This document shows positions 1-9,790 of a DNA stretch of 64,000 bases, one piece after another (within the stretch, counting starts at the first letter, position 1; every line of letters begins with the position of its first letter). This stretch comes from Leptospiraceae bacterium. GTDB lineage: Bacteria; Spirochaetota; Leptospiria; Leptospirales; Leptonemataceae. A program made the position numbers and the translations under genes. Location of the stretch: positions 419,001 to 483,000 of the forward strand of contig JANXCF010000001.1 of assembly GCA_025059995.1 (NCBI GenBank). The letters run 5' to 3'. A model generated the notes under the pieces. That model ran no database searches and was not told where the DNA came from. It worked only from the letters and a program-made list of their open reading frames with translations.

Positions 1-130
1 ATAAGTTTAAAGTTGCAAATAAAAGGATTGGTTTCTTTTCTTCATAAATTAAAGATAAAACGAAGTAATAAATTGAAAGAATAAAAAGAAATAAACCAGA
101 ACCAATAGATATAATTTCAATATAATTCAT
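1..130 (-). CDS. N-terminus of a membrane protein (partial)
   Basis: An open frame on the minus strand starts with ATG at 130 and runs off the window edge, giving 43 visible residues. Residues about 6-28 are strongly hydrophobic and are followed by a short charged stretch (EEKK) and a second hydrophobic run, so the protein is probably an integral membrane protein with its N-terminus at the first helix. It diverges from the penicillin-binding protein gene that begins at 289, so the 158-base gap must hold promoters for both. Too little is visible to name a family. Confidence 0.5.
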   Translation of the reverse strand, partial: MNYIEIISIGSGLFLFILSIYYFVLSLIYEEKKPILLFATLNL

Positions 131-288
131 ATTAGGATTTACTTTTAAAGTGAAGAATCGTTTTTCAAGAAATTTCTAATTAGAAAAATAGTAAAATGAT
201 TTTTTTGTGGAATCAAGATTTCGTAAATCTCAAGGTAATTATATTTTTTTCTTGATTTCAAATCATTTTCTTCTAAGACTTTTCAGGG

Positions 289-2769
289 ATGAAAAAAAAG
301 TATCTATATACTTGCAGGAGTTGTAATCATAAACAAGTTATTGAGGTAGATCTTCAAGAAATAAGGTTTTTAAGAATAGTATGCGGAAATTGTGGGAACG
401 TTCGTATTTTGCATAACCATCAGTTCAAAGATAATCCAAATGTGGCAACAAAAATAGAAAAAGTTTCTTCGAATAATTCCCAATCTTATGGAACAAGTAA
501 TAAAAATTTGATTGTAAGTAAGATCAAAAGTCCAAAGAAAAGGTATCATTTCTTTGAAAACTTAATCAATATTTTACATTTTGTTTTAGATATTGTTTGG
601 AGTAAAAAGACATTGGTTTTGTTTTTCTTAGGGATTTTTTTTGTTTCGATAGGGATTGTTTTTATTAGTGGATCAATGCTCTTTTTCTCCGTAGATGATT
701 ATTTACTCCAAATTCACGAGAGTCAATCCAATGTGATATATGATCGAAATGGGAAAGTATTATCAGAACTTTTTACGATAAAAACAAGTACTCTAAAATG
801 GCACGAGGTTCCCAAAGATTTTATCGAGATTTTACTTTTTGTGGAGGATGAAGACTTTTTTTACCACGTTGGGATTGATTTTTCTGCCTTATTTCGAGCG
901 ATGTATCACAATCTTATTTCTATGAGGTTTGTTCAAGGTGGATCAACAATCACTCAACAATTAGCAAGGATTTTATTAGGTGAGCGAGAAAAAACCGTCA
1001 CAAGAAAACTCAAAGAAGCTTTTTTTGCTTTGGAGTTGGAACGGAGATTTACGAAAGAAGAAATACTTTTGTTATACATCAATCAAGTTTATCTTGGGCA
1101 TGGAGCTTATGGTTTTCAAAATGCATCAAGATTTTATTTCCAAAAGGATTTGGAGAATTTGAACTTTACGGAAAAACTCGCATTGGCGAGCTTGCCTTCT
1201 CGTCCTGAGTTTTATTCTCCTTTGAGGAACTTCCAGCAATTAGAAGAAAAGATGGATACGATATTTCAGCGAATGAGAAAAGAAAAATTCCCCTATGCAA
1301 TCTCAGAAGAACAGTACAGAGCTCAAAAGCTAACTCTAAGAAAAATTTTAAATCGCAGTCCGATGGAAACCGTCTTTGGAACAAGGGATGATCATGCTCC
1401 TTACGTGAGTGAGTGGGTTCGAACTAAAATCAAATCTCTTTTGGGTGAAAAATATGAGTTCTCAGGGGGCTTGAAGGTTTATACAACTATTGATGGTAAT
1501 CTGCAAATCATAGTATCAAGAGAAACCAAATCCCACATCGAAGAATTGCGAAAATATCATCCTTACAAAGTGAGCGAAGACGATGTGAATACATATTTAT
1601 TGAAATATTATCTTCAATCAGCTCTGGGGGGTATGTTTTTGGGTTTACCCATTCCTACTATCCCACAGAAAGAGCTCCAAGCTGCTTTGATTGGCATGAA
1701 TCCTCGCACTGGTGAAATTCTATTTATGCAAGGTGGGGCTGAATTTTCGGCAAGCAACCAGTTCAACCGTGCTATCTTCATGAAACGACAAACTGGTTCT
1801 GCCATCAAACCCATTGTTTATTCTGCTGGTATAGAAGATGGGATTTTTCATCCGGGAACCGTTTTTGAAGACTCACCTCTTTATTTTTCCTTGAATCAAA
1901 TCCAAAATGAATATTGGCTGCCAGAAAATATCGATGAATCCTACGAAGGAAAAATCACTCTAAGGGAAGCTTTGGAGCGTTCACGAAATATACCAGCTTT
2001 GATCGCAGGGCAGAGGATTGGTATTGAAAGGTTAGGAGTTCAGTTTGAAAAATTCTTTTTCCATACAGAATCTGAGTTTCAAAAACGTTTTCGTAGAGAG
2101 TTGGCAATTTCCATTGGGATTATTGAAATGAGTCCTTTGGAGATGATGTTGGCATATTCGGCTTTTGCGAATAATGGCGTTATTCCTCGTCCGTATTTAA
2201 TCACACGGATTGAGGATAAAAATGGCAATGTGATTTATCAAGGCAAAGAGAAAGATGAATTTAATACAAACATGCCAGCAGAAAAAAAAGTTCTTTCGGG
2301 GGATGTGGCAGAAGTCATGATAAGTTTATTAAAGACTTCAGCGAAAAAAAGTGGAGTCAATCGAGGAGGTTTTACATCACGACGATTGGCAGGGAAAACA
2401 GGAACCACAAATCAATATCGAGATGCGTGGTTTATTGGTGTTCTTCCAGATTTGGTATCAGCGATTTGGGTAGGATTCGATGAACCTAAGGTGAGTATGA
2501 ACAAAGGAACAGGAGCAACAATGGCAGGACCTCTTTTCGGGAAAATTATAAAGAATGTTAAGGACCGGTATGATCAAGGTGATTATTTTTTCGATCCAAG
2601 AGCGGTTGAAGTTTCTATTTGTTCTAATTCTGGGAAACTTCCTAATCCTTATTGCCAGAGGGTGCTAAAAGAAATTTTTCCTATAAATGGCGTTCCAGCA
2701 GAATCATGTGATATGCATAAACCAGAAGAAGAACTCAAAATGCCAACGAGATTAAGGGATTTTGATTAA
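289..2769 (+). CDS. mrcA: Penicillin-binding protein 1A, bifunctional glycosyltransferase/transpeptidase, with N-terminal zinc ribbon
   Basis: This class A penicillin-binding protein polymerises and cross-links peptidoglycan outside the inner membrane. The 826 residues hold, in order, a cytoplasmic CxxC...CxxC zinc ribbon (C9, C12, C32, C35), a charged linker, one transmembrane helix (about 108-134), a GT51 glycosyltransferase domain (EDxxFxxHxG with E186, GGSTITQQ at 217-224) and a penicillin-binding transpeptidase domain (S504-x-x-K507, SRN at 565-567, KTG at 703-705). All catalytic motifs are intact. The ATG at 289 follows a short CAGGG. The zinc ribbon is not part of the usual PBP1A layout and is the odd part; the enzyme assignment itself is secure. 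Confidence 0.93.
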   Translation: MKKKYLYTCRSCNHKQVIEVDLQEIRFLRIVCGNCGNVRILHNHQFKDNPNVATKIEKVSSNNSQSYGTSNKNLIVSKIKSPKKRYHFFENLINILHFVLDIVWSKKTLVLFFLGIFFVSIGIVFISGSMLFFSVDDYLLQIHESQSNVIYDRNGKVLSELFTIKTSTLKWHEVPKDFIEILLFVEDEDFFYHVGIDFSALFRAMYHNLISMRFVQGGSTITQQLARILLGEREKTVTRKLKEAFFALELERRFTKEEILLLYINQVYLGHGAYGFQNASRFYFQKDLENLNFTEKLALASLPSRPEFYSPLRNFQQLEEKMDTIFQRMRKEKFPYAISEEQYRAQKLTLRKILNRSPMETVFGTRDDHAPYVSEWVRTKIKSLLGEKYEFSGGLKVYTTIDGNLQIIVSRETKSHIEELRKYHPYKVSEDDVNTYLLKYYLQSALGGMFLGLPIPTIPQKELQAALIGMNPRTGEILFMQGGAEFSASNQFNRAIFMKRQTGSAIKPIVYSAGIEDGIFHPGTVFEDSPLYFSLNQIQNEYWLPENIDESYEGKITLREALERSRNIPALIAGQRIGIERLGVQFEKFFFHTESEFQKRFRRELAISIGIIEMSPLEMMLAYSAFANNGVIPRPYLITRIEDKNGNVIYQGKEKDEFNTNMPAEKKVLSGDVAEVMISLLKTSAKKSGVNRGGFTSRRLAGKTGTTNQYRDAWFIGVLPDLVSAIWVGFDEPKVSMNKGTGATMAGPLFGKIIKNVKDRYDQGDYFFDPRAVEVSICSNSGKLPNPYCQRVLKEIFPINGVPAESCDMHKPEEELKMPTRLRDFD

Positions 2770-2844
2770 AAATATTCTGTGCTTAGTAGTGCTCTTGATA
2801 TTTTCCAAAGTTTATATAGTACAAAAGCCATTTATACAATGAAG

Positions 2845-2873
2845 TTGACATCTTTAAGAAGAATCATGAATAT
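2845..2873 (+). promoter_or_regulatory. Possible promoter close to the start codon
   Basis: A perfect TTGACA at 2845-2850 lies 17 bases before a weak -10 candidate (GAATAT, 2868-2873) or 20 bases before TATTTA. Transcription from it would start only a few bases before the ATG at 2884, and no Shine-Dalgarno sequence is visible there. The -10 match is poor, so the call is tentative. Confidence 0.3.
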
Positions 2874-2883
2874 TTAATTCTGT

Positions 2884-5349
2884 ATGACAACAGAAAAAGA
2901 TATCCCGTTTAGTGAAGATACTGCGACGATAATTATCGGAGGCGGTCCTATGGGGTTTGGACTTGCGGAAGTTCTTCAGAAGAATTTATCTCATTTTTAT
3001 TTGTGGGTGTCTGACGGTTTTTTGTATAGAAAATGGAAGGATCATTACTCGATAGAAATTGAAGGTTTGATATTTACAAAACCACGAAATTTAACTTTAG
3101 TAAATGGTTATGATTTCTTTCATAAACATTCATTGCTAATTATATTTGCTTTGCCATCTCGTCAGTTTGAAGAAACTTGCGAAAATATTTTTTTAAATTT
3201 GAATCCGAAGTTTCATTATAATTTTGTGTTAGTAACCAAAGGTTTTTTGAACAATGCGAATCGAAGAAAATATGGGGTTTATACTTTCCATCAGTTGATT
3301 CAGGAACTTCAAAAAAAACATCAGATTGATGGGAATTTAGCTATCTTGAGTGGTCCTTCTTTGTTGTATGATATAATTCACAAAAACCATATTTTTCTTG
3401 ATGTGGCTACCCATAGTAAGGAACTATATGAAATTCTTAAACAAATCTTTCATCAACCTTTCATCCATTTCTCTTCTCATACTGATTTACTTACTGCTGA
3501 ATTGGGTGCTATTTTGAAAAATCCCATTTCGATTTTAGTAGGGATGATTTCGGTTTTACCCAATTGTGGAAGTAGTATGATGGGAGAGATAGCATCGAGG
3601 GGTTTTTTGGAGATGATGGAATTAGCAAAATCTCTGGGAGCAAATTCAGAATTACTTCTAAAACGTTCTGGGCTTTCGGATTTTATGTCAGCTGTGTTTA
3701 GCCCTCATAGCAGAAACAGAGAATACGGAAGACAGTTTACGGAAAAACTCCTCAAAGGTCAAAGCAAGCTGAATTTATTAGAGCAAATACAAATGTTTCT
3801 TATGCCATCTTATTTTATTGAGAAAGAAATCATGATGAGTCAAAATTTAGCAGAGGGTGGGTTAATGATAACACCAATTCTTGAGATAGCAAAAGAGAAA
3901 AATATAGAACTGCCATTATACAAAATGCTTTATCATATCCTTTTGAGGAAAAATGCTCCTCAAGATGTATTGATGCTGCTATCAGAAAAAGAGATCAAAT
4001 TTTCTCAATTACCTGTTTTACGAAAAAAGAAGCGAATCGAGTTAGTAGCATCAGGTAGGATGATTTCAAATGTTCTAAAAGAAAGGATTCTAAAAAAAAT
4101 CATGTATACTCCTAATATGCATGCGCGTATCAAAAGACAATCCTCCCATATTATAAGTTCATTGGAGAGACGAAAAGAAAAAGCACTCAAACAAAATCTC
4201 ATGAAAGATGTAAAAAATTTCGAACAAGAAATTCTTTTATGGAAGGAATTAGAACAATCTAAACCAGAAGAAGAGATCCTAAAAATCGAAGCGATTGTTG
4301 AATTCTACATTTCCAACATTGTGGATTATTTCATAGCTCCTATTCGAACTTTTTTGATTTATTTTGTTATGCCATTTCGACTTTTGATTGGAAAATTTCG
4401 ACGAGGATCAATCGGTCCTTTTGTGGGTGGACATGTTAAAGAAGCAAAAGAAGTAGTTGATAAATACCCGGTTTTCTATGCGCCTACACATAAAAGTCAC
4501 TTGGATTCTGTTGAACTGGCATATGGTTTGTTTTTTCAAGGATTACCCATACCCAGAGTGGCAGCAGCAAGTGTTTTGATGTCAAATCCAATTTGGGGAG
4601 CATTTTTGCGATCGTTGGGAGCTTATGTGGTAGATCGAGAGAATACAAAAAATATTTTATATTTAGAAGTTCTGTCTCAATACAACGTGATGATGTTGGA
4701 GTCAGGTATTCCAGCTTTAGCCTACCCCGAAGGAACGAGAAGCCGGAATGGAATGTTTCAATCTATAAAGACGGGATTGCTTTCAACAGCTATTGATGCG
4801 TATCGTGAGTCAGGAAAAGAAGTCGCTGTGATTCCATTGGCAATCTCTCATCAATGGGTACCAGAAGATTTATTATTTACAAATCAAACAAAAAAGGTGA
4901 GCTTTTTTACTTATGCCACAAGAAGAGGAAAAGTATATTTTGATTTTGGAAAACCCATTTTGGTTTCTCGCTTTGCAAAGTATGATAATCCTACTGAAGA
5001 AATAGCAAAAATCATACTCAAAGAGTGGAAATATCATTTTCGTGTTCAAGAGCATTTTGTCATAAGTAAACTTTTATATGAACATCCGGGGAAAGACACA
5101 GAAGAAGAACTAAAAAAAGAAATTGAGAAGTTCGTAAAAACCTATCCTGGCACGATAACTACAAAGAATGTAGAAGTTCTATTCAAAAACGGAATCAAAA
5201 TTCTCAAGAAAAGAAGTATCATAAAAGAAACTTCTAAAGGTTTTGAAATACTGAATCCCTATCTTTTGGAATACTATGGAAACATGATACCTGAATTTAC
5301 AGAAGAAGATATTGCTTATATTAAAGAAAATGAAAACAATGAAAACTAA
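2884..5349 (+). CDS. Fused glycerol-3-phosphate dehydrogenase / glycerolipid acyltransferase
   Basis: The protein joins two consecutive steps of phospholipid synthesis. The N-terminal part (about 1-340) resembles NAD(P)-dependent glycerol-3-phosphate dehydrogenase (GpsA), with a Rossmann GGGPMGFG loop near residue 20 and the downstream helical region. The C-terminal part is an acyltransferase of the PlsB/PlsC superfamily: an HxxxxD motif (HKSHLD, about residue 536) and an EGTR motif (about 615) in the expected spacing. A charged alpha-helical linker lies between them. The frame is unbroken over 821 residues, so this is a true fusion and not an assembly of two genes. Whether the acyltransferase acts on glycerol-3-phosphate or on 1-acyl-glycerol-3-phosphate cannot be read from the motifs alone. 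The 3-prime end overlaps the next gene. Confidence 0.82.
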   Translation: MTTEKDIPFSEDTATIIIGGGPMGFGLAEVLQKNLSHFYLWVSDGFLYRKWKDHYSIEIEGLIFTKPRNLTLVNGYDFFHKHSLLIIFALPSRQFEETCENIFLNLNPKFHYNFVLVTKGFLNNANRRKYGVYTFHQLIQELQKKHQIDGNLAILSGPSLLYDIIHKNHIFLDVATHSKELYEILKQIFHQPFIHFSSHTDLLTAELGAILKNPISILVGMISVLPNCGSSMMGEIASRGFLEMMELAKSLGANSELLLKRSGLSDFMSAVFSPHSRNREYGRQFTEKLLKGQSKLNLLEQIQMFLMPSYFIEKEIMMSQNLAEGGLMITPILEIAKEKNIELPLYKMLYHILLRKNAPQDVLMLLSEKEIKFSQLPVLRKKKRIELVASGRMISNVLKERILKKIMYTPNMHARIKRQSSHIISSLERRKEKALKQNLMKDVKNFEQEILLWKELEQSKPEEEILKIEAIVEFYISNIVDYFIAPIRTFLIYFVMPFRLLIGKFRRGSIGPFVGGHVKEAKEVVDKYPVFYAPTHKSHLDSVELAYGLFFQGLPIPRVAAASVLMSNPIWGAFLRSLGAYVVDRENTKNILYLEVLSQYNVMMLESGIPALAYPEGTRSRNGMFQSIKTGLLSTAIDAYRESGKEVAVIPLAISHQWVPEDLLFTNQTKKVSFFTYATRRGKVYFDFGKPILVSRFAKYDNPTEEIAKIILKEWKYHFRVQEHFVISKLLYEHPGKDTEEELKKEIEKFVKTYPGTITTKNVEVLFKNGIKILKKRSIIKETSKGFEILNPYLLEYYGNMIPEFTEEDIAYIKENENNEN

Positions 5350-6151
5350 TACCGATTGGGATGCTCAAGCCAAATGGTATGATGGGATTGTAGGAGAAAA
5401 GGGTTCTTATTATCATCATGAGGTGATCATTCCAACACTTCTAAAAGAAATGGGAAATCTCGAGAACCAATCAGTTTTAGATTTGGGATGTGGACAAGGT
5501 TTTTTTTGTAGAATCCTCAGTGAGAAAAAAGCGAAAGTGGTGGGCATTGATTTATCCCAAGAGTTGATTCGACTTGCCAAAAAGTATCCAAACGATAGGA
5601 TTCAGTACTATGTTGCTAATGCTGAGGAACTTTCTTTTCTACATGATGAGATGTTTGATTTTATCGTAAGTATTCTGTCTTTGGGGAATATGCGTGATTT
5701 GGACAAAGTATTTCGTGAAGTTGCAAGGCTTCTAAAAACAACAGGAAAGTTTTATTTTGTAATCATTCATCCCTGTTTTCGTATCCCTCGACAAAGCCAA
5801 TGGGAATACGATGATAACCAAAAGCTTCAATATCGAAGGATACAGCGATACTTATCGGAATTGGAAATTCCCATCATCACTCATCCAGGGAAAGTCTCAA
5901 GACAAAAAGAACTTCAAGATCAAGATTATACCATTATGTTTCATCGACCACTGTCTGTTATCATGAAGCACTTAAAAAATCATAATCTCTTGATAAGCAA
6001 TCTAATAGAACTGACATCAAATAAAGTCAGTGTAGGAAAAAGAGCCAAAGCAGAAAATCAAGCCCGAAAAGAAATTCCCTTGTTTCTTCTAGCAGAAGTA
6101 GTAAAAAAAGAAGTATCAAGAAATTCGAATTTGGTTAATCATAAATTATGA
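5330..6151 (+). CDS. Class I SAM-dependent methyltransferase (type 11)
   Basis: The protein carries the SAM-binding motif I (LDLGCGQGFF), an acidic residue at the end of the second strand (VVGIDLSQ) and a C-terminal beta-hairpin-like region, as in UbiE-type small-molecule methyltransferases. The substrate is unknown. The start is uncertain: ATG codons at 5330 and 5339 both lie inside the end of the preceding fusion gene, and an in-frame TTG exists at 5312. The 20-base overlap suggests translational coupling. The last 60 residues are charged and may form a family-specific extension. Confidence 0.75.
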   Translation: MKTMKTNTDWDAQAKWYDGIVGEKGSYYHHEVIIPTLLKEMGNLENQSVLDLGCGQGFFCRILSEKKAKVVGIDLSQELIRLAKKYPNDRIQYYVANAEELSFLHDEMFDFIVSILSLGNMRDLDKVFREVARLLKTTGKFYFVIIHPCFRIPRQSQWEYDDNQKLQYRRIQRYLSELEIPIITHPGKVSRQKELQDQDYTIMFHRPLSVIMKHLKNHNLLISNLIELTSNKVSVGKRAKAENQARKEIPLFLLAEVVKKEVSRNSNLVNHKL

Positions 6152-6166
6152 GTTTGGGTTTCTTTT

Positions 6167-7201
6167 ATGCAATATAAGAAATACGAGGATTTAATCAGGT
6201 CTATAAACAAATATTCGATTGATGAACCCTTAGTTGTTGTTGTTTATGGAAAAGACATTCAGGTTTTTAATTTTATTTCTGAATATGTAGAAAAAGAAAA
6301 ATACAAACACGTTCCTGTTGAGGTTTCGGTTTTAACTGGTGAGCAGGAGGATGCCGGTATTTTCATTAATGATTTGTATAACTTTACTTTGTTTATTCCG
6401 CATCGATTGTACGTGATCAAGCAAGCACAAGTTGTTTTTAAAAATTTAAAAAACACCGCCATAAAAGAAATTCCTCCAAAAACTTGGGTTCTTGTGGAAT
6501 ACGAAGGAGATTTTCCAAAAAAGCTATTTTCTATTCCTGAGAATCAGCTATTTCTATACGAAACACGAATTTTATATGATAACCAAATTGATGAATTCAT
6601 TCGTTCCTTAGCAAAAGAATTGAATCTGGTTCTTTCAGAAGAAGCTATAAATGAAATGAAATTACTCTTTCCTCCAAAAGAATCCATTTTGAGAACAGCA
6701 ATCTTGAACATAGAAAAAATCGTAAAAACCACAAAAGAACAACAAGAACCTTACTATATCACCTACGAGGACATTCGAACAATTTTTTATCCTTCAGGAG
6801 GTTGGGATGTTTTCAAAATCATCGAAGCATGTTTTGATAGGGATCTGATTACATTTTTAGTAGAAATCGAAAAATACAATCCCCCAGAAGATAACTATTA
6901 TAACTTACTAAAGAACTTATTAAACAAAACGGATGAAATACGAAAATATCTCATTGGAAAAAGATTAAATTTTGATCACAAAGAAATGATAAAAATTCTG
7001 AAGGCAGAAAAAAAGCATCCCTTCATCCAAAAAAAACTCCTCGCACAATTAGAAGAATATAGTAAGTTCTACACCATAGAAAAATTAGAAAAAATTTATC
7101 ATTTTTTGGTCGATATTGCCTTTAGCTTTCGGCAAAACATAGATGATCATCAAAAAAAAGTTCTTTTCGTAAAAAGGTCAATCGAGGTATTTTTCAGCTG
7201 A
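6167..7201 (+). CDS. holA: DNA polymerase III delta subunit (HolA-like)
   Basis: The 344-residue protein has the size and pattern of the clamp-loader delta subunit: an N-terminal region that opens with a nucleotide-fold strand (VVVVYGKD), a central region without Walker motifs, and a helical C-terminal collar with the characteristic K-rich helix and QLEEYSKFYT segment. Delta opens the sliding clamp during loading. HolA sequences are very divergent, so the call rests on overall pattern and length. The gene sits 15 bases after the methyltransferase and 16 before cinA, in a tight same-strand series. Confidence 0.6.
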   Translation: MQYKKYEDLIRSINKYSIDEPLVVVVYGKDIQVFNFISEYVEKEKYKHVPVEVSVLTGEQEDAGIFINDLYNFTLFIPHRLYVIKQAQVVFKNLKNTAIKEIPPKTWVLVEYEGDFPKKLFSIPENQLFLYETRILYDNQIDEFIRSLAKELNLVLSEEAINEMKLLFPPKESILRTAILNIEKIVKTTKEQQEPYYITYEDIRTIFYPSGGWDVFKIIEACFDRDLITFLVEIEKYNPPEDNYYNLLKNLLNKTDEIRKYLIGKRLNFDHKEMIKILKAEKKHPFIQKKLLAQLEEYSKFYTIEKLEKIYHFLVDIAFSFRQNIDDHQKKVLFVKRSIEVFFS

Positions 7202-7217
7202 ATCAATAAAAAACCAT

Positions 7218-8495
7218 ATGAATAATTTTTGGATTTTTTCTACAGGAACCGAATTAGCGAGAGGTTATTCAAAAGATACTAATAGCTCAGAGATTGCTCA
7301 AACCCTATTAGAGAATGGCTTTAATGTTTTGGGAATCTCCATATTGCCAGATGATAAAAAAATTTTAAAGTCAAATTTTGTTGAAAAACTTTTAGAGGAG
7401 AATATTGATGGTATTATCATCACAGGAGGGTTAGGACCTACAGATGATGATCATACAGTCGATGTCTTGAGGGAAATCACGCAGAAAGAAATCATAATGC
7501 ATCCGGAAACAACAAAAAAAATAGAAGAAATTGCTAAAATCCGAAACATTGATTTTGATATAGCAAAAAAACAAGCAAGGATTTTAAAAGAGTCAATTCC
7601 AATTTTGAATCCTGTAGGATTAGCTCCAGGAATGATAATAAACTATCAAAATAAGGTAATCATTGCTTTACCTGGAGTTCCATTAGAGATGAAATCCATG
7701 CTTTCTTATGTGATAGAATATCTTGATAAGTTAAGAAAAAAAGAATTCTATGAGAAAAAGAGATTTTATCTATACAACGAGCCTGAGTCAGAATTTCAAA
7801 AGAATTTTCATCATTTACAAAGAGAAGTGATGGGTTCTTTTAGTTTTATTAGTTTTACATGGGGAGTATCTGCAAATCCTGGATACCTGAAAGTGTTTGT
7901 CGAAAACAAAGAACCAAGGCTTTCAAAAAAATTTGCTCTGCTCATAGAAAAAATTGAAGAATTCTACCGAGAAAAATTTCTCAATCAGCCCATTGAATGG
8001 GAACTCCAAAGTATTTTTGTGCAAAATCAAAAAACATTGAGTATTGCAGAGTCTTGCACCGGAGGATTGTTAGGAAAAATCTTGACAGACATTCCGGGTT
8101 CATCCAAGTATTTTTTGGGTACGATTGTATCATATTCAAATGAACTAAAAATCAATATCTTAAAAGTTCCGAAAGAAATTATTCAAACCTATGGAGCTGT
8201 AAGTAAAGAGTGTGCAGAAGCAATGGTAGAGGGGGTGGTGAATCTAACAAAGTCTGACTATGGAATTTCTATCACAGGCATTGCAGGACCTGACGGGGGA
8301 ACGAAAGAAAAACCTGTGGGCACCGTATTTATTGGCATAAAAACACCCGAGAAAACTGAAGTTCATAAAATTTATTATCCTTCTCAAAGTCGTGAAAGGA
8401 TACGAGAATACTCAGCTTACACGGCAATTTTTCTTCTATACAAAGAATTCTATAAAAATATTAAAAAAGATTTACAAAAAAAACATAATAACTAA
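7218..8495 (+). CDS. cinA: CinA, nicotinamide-nucleotide amidase / competence-damage protein
   Basis: The 425-residue protein has both CinA domains. The N-terminal MoaB/MogA-like domain contains the TGGLGPTDDD motif (around residue 74), and the C-terminal NMN deamidase domain contains AESCTGG (around 276) and TGIAGPDGG. In the family, the C-terminal domain hydrolyses nicotinamide mononucleotide to recycle the by-product of the bacterial DNA ligase; the N-terminal domain has ADP-ribose pyrophosphatase activity. Both motif sets are complete. It follows holA closely and is probably co-transcribed. Confidence 0.92.
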   Translation: MNNFWIFSTGTELARGYSKDTNSSEIAQTLLENGFNVLGISILPDDKKILKSNFVEKLLEENIDGIIITGGLGPTDDDHTVDVLREITQKEIIMHPETTKKIEEIAKIRNIDFDIAKKQARILKESIPILNPVGLAPGMIINYQNKVIIALPGVPLEMKSMLSYVIEYLDKLRKKEFYEKKRFYLYNEPESEFQKNFHHLQREVMGSFSFISFTWGVSANPGYLKVFVENKEPRLSKKFALLIEKIEEFYREKFLNQPIEWELQSIFVQNQKTLSIAESCTGGLLGKILTDIPGSSKYFLGTIVSYSNELKINILKVPKEIIQTYGAVSKECAEAMVEGVVNLTKSDYGISITGIAGPDGGTKEKPVGTVFIGIKTPEKTEVHKIYYPSQSRERIREYSAYTAIFLLYKEFYKNIKKDLQKKHNN

Positions 8496-8509
8496 ATTAA
8501 AATTTCATT

Positions 8510-9076
8510 ATGGAAAAACAAAAATATGTTGAACTTTTCAAAGGTTTAACGGAGGGTTTAATACCTTTTGAAGAAGAAGGTTTTATTATAGTTGTGAAGT
8601 TTGATAAAAAATCCATGTATACTTTGATGGAATTGATTTCTTTCAAGAATGTGAAGAATATAACTCCTACAACAACGGGTGTTACCTTTCATTCTGATGG
8701 ATTTAAAACATACATCATTTACGAGCCTAATAACTATCAGTATCGGTTTCAAGAACCCTATCTAAGGGAGAAGGAAGCACAAGCTCCCTTACGATTTAGT
8801 GAAACGGTAATCATTGACTTACCAAAACGAGATCGGATTTTGATCTCAAAGGAACCCTATACAAGTTATGGGAATTTTACCATAGAACATCCTGAGCAGG
8901 GGAACTTTGTTTATTACATATACGGACAAGATCCAAAAGAAGGAGAAAAAAATATAAACAACTTTGTTGGACAAATTTTGAATAAAGATTTAGGGGTTCC
9001 AAGAAGTATTTTACCAAAAGTGTTTGAAATTTTAAAATCCAACATCTCTAAATTCAGACATTTTACTTCTGATTGA
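8510..9076 (+). CDS. Conserved-looking hypothetical protein
   Basis: The 188-residue soluble protein has no signal peptide, membrane helix or motif I recognise. It alternates short beta-type stretches with charged loops and ends with a helical segment. It lies 14 bases after cinA and 21 before the carbonic anhydrase gene on the same strand, so it is probably part of the same transcript. No function is proposed. Confidence 0.7.
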   Translation: MEKQKYVELFKGLTEGLIPFEEEGFIIVVKFDKKSMYTLMELISFKNVKNITPTTTGVTFHSDGFKTYIIYEPNNYQYRFQEPYLREKEAQAPLRFSETVIIDLPKRDRILISKEPYTSYGNFTIEHPEQGNFVYYIYGQDPKEGEKNINNFVGQILNKDLGVPRSILPKVFEILKSNISKFRHFTSD

Positions 9077-9097
9077 TTATAAAAAGAGGAGTTTGAT

Positions 9098-9736
9098 ATG
9101 AGTTCACTACAAAAACTGTTAGAAGGAAACAAAAAGTTTTTGCAGCAAATTCAAAAGGATCACCCTGAGATTTTTCATCAATTAGCCGAAAGTCAGAAAC
9201 CTGAGTTTCTGTGGATTGGTTGTTCTGATTCACGAGTTCCTCCAGAGGTGATTACGAATCAACCACCTGGAACTATTTTTGTTCATAGAAACATCGCGAA
9301 TCAAATTTCACCTAATGATATGAGTGTGCTAAGTATTATTTATTTTTCTTTGAACTATTTAAAAATTAAGAACATCATTGTTTGTGGGCATACAAACTGC
9401 GGAGGAGTTTTTGCATCCCTCAGTTTAGCAGAAAATAAGGGTTCTTATGGGTTTCTCGAAAACTGGCTACATCCCATCAAAGAATACTACAATAGCATCA
9501 AGAAAGAATTATTGCAGGAAGAAAATGTGCATGAAGTGAATGAGCAAAACCAAAAACACGTGGCAGATAAATTATCAGAGAAAAATGTCCTCAAACAGAT
9601 GGAAGTTTTTAAAAAGTTGAGTATCGTTCAAGAATATTTGCAGAAAGAAAACACAACATTGAATGTATATGGCATGATTTATGACGTAAGAAATGGAGAA
9701 TTACGATTATTAAAAGAAGAACAAATAAAATCTTAA
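9098..9736 (+). CDS. can: Beta-class carbonic anhydrase
   Basis: The enzyme interconverts carbon dioxide and bicarbonate, supplying bicarbonate for carboxylases. The 212-residue protein has the beta-class zinc ligands C42, H98 and C101 and the catalytic D44-R46 pair in CSDSR, together with the GHTNCGG motif. A good ribosome-binding site (AAGAGGAG) precedes the ATG. The length is normal for the family. Confidence 0.93.
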   Translation: MSSLQKLLEGNKKFLQQIQKDHPEIFHQLAESQKPEFLWIGCSDSRVPPEVITNQPPGTIFVHRNIANQISPNDMSVLSIIYFSLNYLKIKNIIVCGHTNCGGVFASLSLAENKGSYGFLENWLHPIKEYYNSIKKELLQEENVHEVNEQNQKHVADKLSEKNVLKQMEVFKKLSIVQEYLQKENTTLNVYGMIYDVRNGELRLLKEEQIKS

Positions 9737-9790
9737 TTATTTTACTGATTTAAGAAAAATACATTGTTTTGAGAGAAATTTCCAAGTTTT

